Assembly (NCBI GenBank): GCA_033722675.1
Contig: JAWVYO010000104.1
Coordinates: 1-7,933 of the forward strand
Direction: 5' to 3'
DNA length: 7,933 bases
Source of the DNA: DATHYU01 sp033722675
GTDB taxonomy: Bacteria; Actinomycetota; Acidimicrobiia; Spongiisociales; UBA11373
Below, piece after piece: positions 1 to 4,592 of the stretch (the first letter of the stretch is position 1; every line of letters begins with the position of its first letter). The position numbers and the translations under genes are program-made. Under the pieces are notes generated by a model. It was not told where the DNA came from, did no database searches, and saw nothing but the letters and a program-made list of their open reading frames with translations.

Positions 1-8
1 AAACAGGG

Positions 9-81
9 TGCCCTCGGTAGGATTCGAACCTACGCACCCGGCTCCGGAGGCCGGCGCTCTAATCCCCTGAGCTACGAGGGC
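9..81 (-). tRNA. tRNA-Arg, anticodon CCG (reads CGG)
   Basis: Read on the minus strand, a full cloverleaf of 73 nt can be folded. It has a 7-bp acceptor stem GCCCTCG/CGAGGGC, a D arm GCTC/GAGC with a 9-nt loop, and an anticodon stem CCGGC/GCCGG around the loop CTCCGGA. A 4-nt variable loop follows, then a T arm GTAGG/CCTAC around TTCGAAT. The central loop bases give anticodon CCG, so it is an arginine tRNA for CGG codons. The discriminator is A. The next genomic bases are CCC rather than CCA, so the CCA tail must be added after transcription. Confidence 0.97.
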
Positions 82-91
82 GTCGGCGCCG

Positions 92-97
92 AGTGTA
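92..97 (-). promoter_or_regulatory. Putative -10 box of the tRNA-Arg gene
   Basis: On the minus strand the hexamer TACACT lies 10 nt upstream of the mature tRNA 5' end, which would leave only a few leader nucleotides, as is usual for a tRNA gene. No convincing TTGNNN -35 box is seen 16-18 nt further upstream. The call rests on the -10 match and its position alone. Confidence 0.45.
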
Positions 98-137
98 TCG
101 CAGCCTCGGTCCCCACACGCGGGCCGATTCCGTGCGC

Positions 138-143
138 TAGGTT
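138..143 (+). promoter_or_regulatory. Candidate -10 box (TAGGTT) for the secreted-protein gene
   Basis: TAGGTT lies 66 nt upstream of the ATG at 210. It has the same TAGGNT form as candidate boxes in front of whiB1 (TAGGGT) and the aconitase gene (TAGGCT). No -35 match is visible at the expected distance. If used, the leader would begin near 150 and include the hairpin at 167-185. Confidence 0.35.
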
Positions 144-166
144 TCGCCGGTGGGGACCACGGCATC

Positions 167-185
167 CCCTCGCACGGTGCGAGGG
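167..185 (+). promoter_or_regulatory. Leader hairpin upstream of the secreted-protein gene
   Basis: CCCTCGCA and TGCGAGGG form a perfect 8-bp stem with a 3-nt CGG loop. It ends 24 nt before the start codon and 12 nt before the ribosome binding site. It could be an RNA stem that protects the transcript 5' end, or a DNA palindrome bound by a regulator. No run of T follows, so it is not an obvious intrinsic terminator. Confidence 0.4.
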
Positions 186-209
186 TCTCATCCACACAAG
201 GGGGATTCG

Positions 210-728
210 ATGCGCAAGACACTCCTCGTTCTCGGCCTGGCGCTGCTCATGGTGCTCATGGCCGTCCCGGCCGCCGGCGCCGGCACGCGGGTGAAGGGCC
301 ACGAGAAGGCCAGGTACGACCAGGACGACAACGGATACCCCGACGCCGGGGTCTACGTGAACGGCCACTACACGTCGCTCTACGCCTACGACGCCAACGG
401 CGACTGGTACTGGGATCTCGGCGATGGGCGGATCTACGGGTCCGTCGGATCGGTCGACGACCTGGACCAGGCCACGCTGACGACGTGCGACTACGTCGTC
501 AACTATCGAGCCGACTTCGGGAACGATCCGTACATGGACGCCGGATCGATCATGAACAACATCAACTGCAAGGGGTACGACGGGAAGGCCCACTACAAGT
601 ATCTGATCGTCCACGAGACGGATCCCCGGTATACGGGGAACCCGGACTGGGCGGTCTGGGGCTCCTGGGAGTACAAGGTGTACGCCGTCTCCGGTGAGGG
701 CAACCTCGTACCCCCCTACAAGCCCTGA
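210..728 (+). CDS. Small secreted protein with three acidic DxxxxxYxDxG motifs
   Basis: 172 aa; family not recognised. The ATG at 210 is chosen over an in-frame GTG at 150 because a strong site, AAGGGGG at 198-204, sits 5 nt before it and the product then opens with a classical Sec signal peptide (basic MRK, a leucine-rich core at about 4-19, and Ala-rich residues to about 25, with likely cleavage near AAGAG). The mature part is rich in Tyr, Asp, Gly and Trp. It contains three matches to D-x-[DNG]-x-[ND]-x-Y-x-D-x-G, at residues 37-47, 61-71 and 102-112. The first resembles a calcium-binding DxDxNG loop (D37, D39, N41, Y43, D45). Two cysteines, C93 and C120, could form one disulfide outside the cell. 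It has no transmembrane segment other than the signal and no sortase motif. Calcium binding is an inference. It is a single gene, divergent from tRNA-Arg and convergent with the protease gene. Confidence 0.85.
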   Translation: MRKTLLVLGLALLMVLMAVPAAGAGTRVKGHEKARYDQDDNGYPDAGVYVNGHYTSLYAYDANGDWYWDLGDGRIYGSVGSVDDLDQATLTTCDYVVNYRADFGNDPYMDAGSIMNNINCKGYDGKAHYKYLIVHETDPRYTGNPDWAVWGSWEYKVYAVSGEGNLVPPYKP

Positions 729-741
729 TCCATCGACCGAT

Positions 742-771
742 CGCGGGGGCCGGGTCATCCCGGCCCCCGCG
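742..771. terminator. Bidirectional hairpin between convergent genes
   Basis: A perfect 13-bp GC-rich stem (742-754 with 759-771) closes a TCAT loop. It starts 13 nt after the stop of the secreted-protein gene and lies 6 nt beyond the stop of the protease gene on the other strand. The position is right for terminating both. No T-tract follows on either side, as is common in high-GC actinobacteria, so termination is inferred from stem strength and placement. Confidence 0.7.
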
Positions 772-777
772 GCGCGT

Positions 778-1548
778 CTAGAAGATCCGGGCGAGGGTCT
801 CTGTGAACCCGAGCTGGCGCCCGAGGACGGTGACGTCCATGGTGATGGCGACCGCCCAGTGGAGGGCGGCGCCGTAGAGGAAGGACCGGGACCGCAGCGC
901 CAGGTAGCCGAGGGCGGCGCCGGCGACGATGGCGGCGAAGGTCTCGGGCATCGGCTTGCCGAAGTGGATCATCGTGTAGGGGATCACCATGACCGCGATC
1001 GAGTACCAGCCGAAGCGCCGCTCCAGCCCGAAGAGCAGGAAGCCCCGGAAGAAGGCCTCGACGCCGAGGAACTGCAGCCCGTAGAACAGCTGGAAGCCCC
1101 AGAAGTGCCAGCCGCCGGCGACCGCACCGTCGTAGAAGGGGTACTTGGCCTGGAACGACCCCATCGCCGAGGCGATCCACACGACGGGGACCATGACGCC
1201 GAGGAACAGGGCGTAGGGGCGCACGTGCTCCCAGCCGGTGACGACCCGCCACCCCCAGTCGCGCGGCCGCTCGCCGAGGATCGCGACGATCACGAGGAGC
1301 GGCAGCAGCACCCGCACCACGAGCGAGGAGATCCCCCAGTACTGGTACGGGATGAGATCGAAGTAGGGCGTGTACCCGTCGCCCAGGAGATCGGCGAGGC
1401 GGTCCTGGGCGCCGGTGCCCCGGATGCTGCCCGGGAGCCCCCAGTACTCGAAGACGACGAGGAGGACCGTCGCCGCGCCGAACACGACCAGGGTGCGCTG
1501 GTCGAGGTCCTGGCGGTGCAGGGTCGGCGGCGGGGTCTCGACGGCCAC
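778..1548 (-). CDS. CPBP (Abi/CAAX-like) family intramembrane protease
   Basis: 256 aa polytopic membrane protein. Hydrophobic segments lie at about 19-37, 73-92, 111-130, 150-165, 182-194, 203-218 and 222-240. The family signature is visible. Motif 1 is VEAFFRG (E164, R168), motif 2 is Y191-TMI-H195, and motif 3 is H230 followed by a helix ending at D238. The family normally reads EExxxR and FxxxH. Here the first Glu is Val163 and the Phe is Tyr191, while the presumed catalytic E164, R168, H195 and H230 are kept. Members are intramembrane glutamic/metal-type endopeptidases linked to prenyl-protein processing, bacteriocin self-immunity or membrane-protein turnover; the substrate cannot be told here. 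The start is a GTG preceded by GGAG at 6 nt. It diverges from ku over 83 bp, with no evident functional link. Confidence 0.88.
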   Translation of the reverse strand: MAVETPPPTLHRQDLDQRTLVVFGAATVLLVVFEYWGLPGSIRGTGAQDRLADLLGDGYTPYFDLIPYQYWGISSLVVRVLLPLLVIVAILGERPRDWGWRVVTGWEHVRPYALFLGVMVPVVWIASAMGSFQAKYPFYDGAVAGGWHFWGFQLFYGLQFLGVEAFFRGFLLFGLERRFGWYSIAVMVIPYTMIHFGKPMPETFAAIVAGAALGYLALRSRSFLYGAALHWAVAITMDVTVLGRQLGFTETLARIF

Positions 1549-1631
1549 GTTCGCTCCGGTGGGGGGCCGACACCGTACCCCTGGCGGGCGTCGGGAGTAC
1601 GATGCGAACGCGAAATCCAGGGAGCTTCCCC

Positions 1632-2423
1632 ATGCCGCGACCGATCTGGAAGGGGGCCGTCTCGTTCGGCCTCGTGACCATCCCCGTCGGCCTCTACACG
1701 GCGACGGAGAACAAGCGGCCGTCCTTCAAGCAGCTGCGCAAGGACGACCACAGCCGCATCCGCTACAAGCGGGTGGCCGAGGCCGACGGCCAGGAGGTCG
1801 ACTGGGACGACATCGTCAAGGGCTACGAGATCGACAAGGACCGCTACGTGGTCTTCACCGACGAGGAGCTCGAGCAGGCGATGACCTCGAAGGGCGCCGG
1901 CCTCGTCGACGTCGTGCAGTTCGTCGACACCGACGAGATCGATCCGATCTTCTACCGCCAGTCCTACTACCTGGCGCCGGAGAAGACCGGGGTGAAGGCG
2001 TACCGCATCCTCACGAGCGCGCTGGCGGAGAAGGGCGTCGCGGCGCTCGCCCGGGTCGCCATCCGCGAACGCGAGTACCCGGCGACCCTGCGCGTCGACG
2101 ACGGCGTCCTGGTGCTCGAGACCATGTTCTGGCCGGACGAGATCCGCGAGCCCGACTTCGAGACGCTGGAGGAGGACGTCGAGCCCCGCGAGGACGAGGT
2201 GGCGATGGCGGCGATGCTCATCGACAACATGACCCGCTCCTTCGACCCGACCGAGTGGGTGGACGAATCCCGGGAGGCGGTGGAGGAGCTGGCCCGCCGC
2301 AAGTCGGAGGGGGAGGAGATCGTCGTCCCGGACCAGGCCGAGCAGCCCGCCGGCGTGGTGGACCTGATGGAGGCCCTGAAGGCGAGCGTCGAGGCCACGA
2401 AGGCCAAGCGCGCCGCCGGCTGA
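1632..2423 (+). CDS. ku: Ku, DNA-end-binding protein of bacterial NHEJ
   Basis: 263 aa, close to the usual 260-300 for bacterial Ku. The N-terminus MPRPIWKGAVSFGLVTIPVG is the canonical Ku core opening, and RIRYKRV and DIVKGYE follow at about 47-70. Ku forms a homodimeric ring on double-strand ends and recruits the ligase. After the core, a short acidic and then basic tail holds VVDLMEALKASVE, typical of the C-terminal region through which bacterial Ku contacts LigD; it ends in a lysine-rich stretch, KAKRAAG. The ATG at 1632 has AGGGAG 7 nt upstream; an in-frame ATG at 1602 lies before this site and is disfavoured. The gene converges directly on the ligase gene with no spacer, which supports a joint role in end joining. 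Confidence 0.96.
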   Translation: MPRPIWKGAVSFGLVTIPVGLYTATENKRPSFKQLRKDDHSRIRYKRVAEADGQEVDWDDIVKGYEIDKDRYVVFTDEELEQAMTSKGAGLVDVVQFVDTDEIDPIFYRQSYYLAPEKTGVKAYRILTSALAEKGVAALARVAIREREYPATLRVDDGVLVLETMFWPDEIREPDFETLEEDVEPREDEVAMAAMLIDNMTRSFDPTEWVDESREAVEELARRKSEGEEIVVPDQAEQPAGVVDLMEALKASVEATKAKRAAG

Positions 2424-3338
2424 TCACTCCCCGGCGCGGACGGACGCCGGGTCGTCGTCGGTGAAGCCCCGGAACCTGGGGTGCCGGAGCCGGCCGGCCA
2501 CCGTCGTGTCGCGGTAGCCGATGGACGCCACGAGGACCGGCTCCACCCACACGGCGCCTCGGGGCAATCCGTCGTCGGGATGGAAGGGCGAGACGCCGGT
2601 CTCCATCTCGTCGAGGGCGGCGCGGATCGCCCGCCCGTCCGCCTCGCCGAACCCGGTGCCGACCGACCCCACGTACCGGAGGGCGTCGCCGTCCCAGCGC
2701 CCCAGCAGGAGCGCCCCGAAGGTGGCGCGCCGTCCCCCCTCCCCCGGCGTGTAGCCCCCCACGACCGCCTCGGTGACGCGCACGTGGGGGACCTTCCTCC
2801 AGTCGGGCGACCGCGCTCCGGGCCGGTACCGGCTTCCCCGGCGCTTGGCCACCATCCCCTCGAGCCCCCGGGCCACCACCGACTCCCAGAGCGCTTCGCC
2901 GTCGCCGTCGATCGCCGGCACGATCTCCATGGCGGACCCGAGGTCGAGTTCGGCGAGGCGTTCCCGGCGCGCCTCCAGGGGGAGGTCCACGAGCGGCTCG
3001 TCCCGGTACAGCAGGTCGAAGGCCACGAACTGCACGGGGACCTCCGCCGCGGCCCGACGGACGGCGTCCGGATCGCCGAGGTGCATGCGGCGCTGGAGCC
3101 GCTCGAAGGACGGGACGCCGTCCTCGATGGCGACGATCTCACCGTCGACGACGACCGCGGCGCCGGGCGTCCGGAGTCCCTGCAGCTCGGGATAGCGGAC
3201 GGTGATGTCGACGTCGCGCCGCCCCCGCACGGCCACGTCGGTCCCGTCGACGGTCACGACGGCGCGGATGCCGTCCATCTTGGGTTCGAAGGTCCAGTCG
3301 GGATCGGAGAACGGACCGGCCCAGGGCACCGCCAGCAT
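2424..3338 (-). CDS. Single-domain ATP-dependent DNA ligase (LigD ligase-domain type)
   Basis: 304 aa. All adenylation motifs are readable. Motif I is EPKMDGIRA, with nucleotidyl lysine K20. A motif Ia region surrounds R38-R41. Motif III is VVVDGEIV (E67), IIIa is FVAFDLLY (104-111), IV is EGMVAKRRGSRY (E160, K165), and V is WRKV (K182). An OB-fold follows from about 190, with GGYTPGEG and the C-terminal RHPRFRGF. It seals nicks using ATP and, next to ku, is most likely the NHEJ ligase. It lacks the polymerase and phosphoesterase domains of full LigD; LigC-like ligases are the alternative. The start is ATG 3338, with GAGG 9 nt upstream, because earlier codons in the frame lack ATG, GTG or TTG until deep inside the yqeY-like gene. 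That gene ends 23 nt upstream on the same strand, so the two are probably co-transcribed. Confidence 0.93.
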   Translation of the reverse strand: MLAVPWAGPFSDPDWTFEPKMDGIRAVVTVDGTDVAVRGRRDVDITVRYPELQGLRTPGAAVVVDGEIVAIEDGVPSFERLQRRMHLGDPDAVRRAAAEVPVQFVAFDLLYRDEPLVDLPLEARRERLAELDLGSAMEIVPAIDGDGEALWESVVARGLEGMVAKRRGSRYRPGARSPDWRKVPHVRVTEAVVGGYTPGEGGRRATFGALLLGRWDGDALRYVGSVGTGFGEADGRAIRAALDEMETGVSPFHPDDGLPRGAVWVEPVLVASIGYRDTTVAGRLRHPRFRGFTDDDPASVRAGE

Positions 3339-3361
3339 CGGCGCGTACCTCGGGATCCCGC

Positions 3362-3820
3362 TCAGGAGTCGAGTTCCTCGCGGACGACGCGATTGACGAG
3401 GGCACCGTCGAGCCCGTCGATGCCGGACTTCATGACACGGCCGATGACCTGCCCGGCCGCCGAGGGATCGTCGACCCCCAGCTCCGTGATCGCCTCGCGG
3501 ACGATGCGGCGGGTCTCGTCCTCGTCGATGGTCTCGGGGAGCCATCGTGCGAGGTAGTCGATCTCGAATCCGAGCTTGTCGGCATTGGCCCGCCCGGCGT
3601 CACCGGCCGCCTCGAACTCCTCGCGCGCCTTCTCCATCTTCTTCACGTACGAGCCGATGACGCCCACGTAGGCGTCGTCGTCGACCTCTCCACTGAACCC
3701 GGGTGCAGAGCGCATCCGTGCGACCTCGGTCTCGATGGCCCGGATCACGTCGAGACGTGCCCGATCACGGGCGCGCATGGCGTCCTTCAGTTCGTTCCTG
3801 AGTTCGTCGGCGATGCTCAT
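3362..3820 (-). CDS. GatB/YqeY domain-containing protein
   Basis: 152 aa, the usual size for stand-alone YqeY proteins. The opening MSIADELRNELKDAMRARD and the middle segment YVKKMEKAREEFEAAG are typical of the helical YqeY N-domain. IDYLARWLPETIDEDE leads into the small C-terminal domain, which ends in GRVMKSGIDGLDGALVNRVV. That domain is shared with the tail of GatB, the tRNA-dependent amidotransferase subunit that contacts tRNA. The role of the free-standing protein is not established. The ATG at 3820 is chosen because the conserved N-terminus begins there; only a weak TGGG precedes it, and the extra 21 residues from an upstream ATG look like untranslated sequence. It lies 23 nt upstream of the ligase gene and is probably in one transcript with it. 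Confidence 0.93.
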   Translation of the reverse strand: MSIADELRNELKDAMRARDRARLDVIRAIETEVARMRSAPGFSGEVDDDAYVGVIGSYVKKMEKAREEFEAAGDAGRANADKLGFEIDYLARWLPETIDEDETRRIVREAITELGVDDPSAAGQVIGRVMKSGIDGLDGALVNRVVREELDS

Positions 3821-3875
3821 CGGGGCCCAGCGTACCGGCCTCCCCGCGCCGATTCGGCCCCGAACGGCGGTATCG

Positions 3876-3891
3876 ATGCGCAAATCCGCAT
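3876..3891. promoter_or_regulatory. Inverted repeat ATGCG-N6-CGCAT upstream of the whiB1 promoter
   Basis: Two perfect 5-bp arms flank CAAATC and end 17 nt before the whiB1 -35 box. The site lies in a locally AT-rich patch (about 3882-3906) that stands out from the GC-rich surroundings. It could be an operator for whiB1 or for the divergent YqeY-like gene, and the AT-rich patch could act like an UP element. No known regulator is assigned. Confidence 0.35.
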
Positions 3892-3908
3892 ATTTCTCCG
3901 AAAACCGC

Positions 3909-3937
3909 TTGCATGGCCGCGAGCACCTGCGTAGGGT
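3909..3937 (+). promoter_or_regulatory. Sigma70/SigA-type promoter of whiB1
   Basis: TTGCAT at 3909-3914 and TAGGGT at 3932-3937 are separated by exactly 17 nt. This is the best vegetative promoter in the window. Transcription would start near 3944, giving a leader of about 53 nt before the whiB1 ATG. Confidence 0.7.
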
Positions 3938-3950
3938 TCCCGACGCGGTT

Positions 3951-3966
3951 TGTGAAGTCGTTCACA
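3951..3966. promoter_or_regulatory. CRP/FNR-type palindrome TGTGA-N6-TCACA in the whiB1 leader
   Basis: Both half sites match the CRP consensus without a mismatch, and the symmetry extends one base inward (TGTGAA/TTCACA). In Mycobacterium tuberculosis the whiB1 promoter is known to be bound by the cAMP-responsive regulator CRP (Rv3676) at sites of this type. Here the site lies at about +8 to +23 relative to the predicted start, a position that would favour repression. The call rests on the perfect match plus the family precedent. Confidence 0.65.
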
Positions 3967-3996
3967 TTCCGCCGTCGGAGGAGGACCCACACCCAC

Positions 3997-4263
3997 ATGC
4001 TCACCATCACCGACTGGCGCGAACTCTCGGCCTGTCGCGACTCGGAACCCGACCTCTTCTTCCCCATCGGCACGACCGGCCCCGCCGTCGCGCAGATCGA
4101 ACACGCCAAGGCCGTCTGTGCCCAGTGCACCGTCCAGGAGGAGTGCCTGAACTACGCGCTGGAGACGAACCAGGAGGCCGGCGTGTGGGGCGGGTACGCC
4201 GAGGACGAACGGCGGAGACTGCGGAAGCGGTGGCTCGCCGAACGCCGCAAGCGCGCCAGCTAG
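3997..4263 (+). CDS. whiB1: WhiB1-type iron-sulfur transcriptional regulator
   Basis: 88 aa, a standard WhiB length. The four cluster cysteines are C13, C41, C44 and C50 (C-x27-C-x2-C-x5-C), expected to hold an O2- and NO-sensitive [4Fe-4S] cluster. GVWGG at 62-66 follows, and the arginine/lysine-rich tail (about 71-86) is the DNA-binding part. The stretch DWRELSACRDSEPDLFFPIG with GPAVAQIEHAK matches the WhiB1/WblE branch; WhiB2 and WhiB3-like proteins differ in this region. WhiB1 proteins bind the principal sigma factor and are essential in mycobacteria. The ATG at 3997 is the only credible start in frame. The purine-rich GGAGGAGG at 3977-3984 ends 12 nt before it, a longer gap than usual. 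The gene has its own promoter and a CRP-type site. It is convergent with the DUF3107 gene. Confidence 0.95.
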   Translation: MLTITDWRELSACRDSEPDLFFPIGTTGPAVAQIEHAKAVCAQCTVQEECLNYALETNQEAGVWGGYAEDERRRLRKRWLAERRKRAS

Positions 4264-4268
4264 GACAG

Positions 4269-4282
4269 CCGCCGACCGGCGG
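4269..4282 (+). terminator. Small hairpin after whiB1
   Basis: CCGCC and GGCGG pair around GACC, 5 nt after the whiB1 stop. It is short and has no T-tract. It may help 3'-end formation together with the larger hairpin 15 nt further on. Confidence 0.35.
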
Positions 4283-4296
4283 ACCGGAATCGATCG

Positions 4297-4321
4297 ATCG
4301 AGGGCCCGCCGGGCCCTCGAT
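4297..4321. terminator. Bidirectional hairpin between whiB1 and the DUF3107 gene
   Basis: A perfect 11-bp stem, ATCGAGGGCCC with GGGCCCTCGAT, closes a 3-nt GCC loop. It lies 33 nt after the whiB1 stop and 6 nt beyond the stop of the convergent DUF3107 gene. Like the hairpin at 742-771 it has no T-tract, and the bases between it and the minus-strand stop codon are the same (ACGCGC). Confidence 0.68.
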
Positions 4322-4327
4322 GCGCGT

Positions 4328-4570
4328 CTAGACCGAGAAGCCGATCCCCGGCTTCGTCTTCTCGGGCTCGACGTCGACGTACACGATCTTGTCGACGACG
4401 AGTCCGTGCCGTCGTCCCGCCTTGTCCGTCACCCAGAGGAGCTTCGTCCCCTCGTCGAGGGCCGATGCGAACTCCTCCACGAGGGCGTCGCCGTCCTCGA
4501 CCTCGAGGTCGAGCTCCCGGGGGACGTGGCTCAGGCCGAATTTCACACGCGTGCTGGTGGTGTCGCTCAT
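4328..4570 (-). CDS. DUF3107 family protein
   Basis: 80 aa. It fits the small actinobacterial DUF3107 family: an N-terminal beta strand (VKFGLSHVPREL), an acidic helix (DGDALVEEFASALDEG), then LLWVTDKAGRRHGLVVDKIVYVDVEP and a final GIGF. The family usually ends in a similar VGF-type motif after a strand reading IAYVE. The function of the family is not established. No cysteine, signal peptide or membrane segment is seen, so a soluble cytoplasmic protein is expected. The ATG at 4570 has no clear ribosome binding site. The mrp stop is 22 nt upstream on the same strand, so translation may depend on the shared transcript. A hairpin follows its stop. Confidence 0.88.
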   Translation of the reverse strand: MSDTTSTRVKFGLSHVPRELDLEVEDGDALVEEFASALDEGTKLLWVTDKAGRRHGLVVDKIVYVDVEPEKTKPGIGFSV

Positions 4571-4592
4571 CGCCGGAGATCGTACCGGGTGA

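Noticed and set aside
150..209. N-terminal extension of the secreted protein from GTG 150
   Set aside because: It would place 20 polar residues before a perfect signal peptide and has no ribosome binding site, whereas ATG 210 has AAGGGGG at 5 nt.
694..1677. Long plus-strand open frame across the protease gene
   Set aside because: The product is a Glu/Gly/Pro/Arg-rich low-complexity shadow. The minus strand encodes a coherent membrane protein with CPBP motifs.
778..2423. CPBP protease plus Ku as a phage-defence pair
   Set aside because: The old Abi label of the CPBP family and Ku's link to DNA ends make this tempting, but the genes are divergent, both are common housekeeping-type genes, and no defence gene is nearby.
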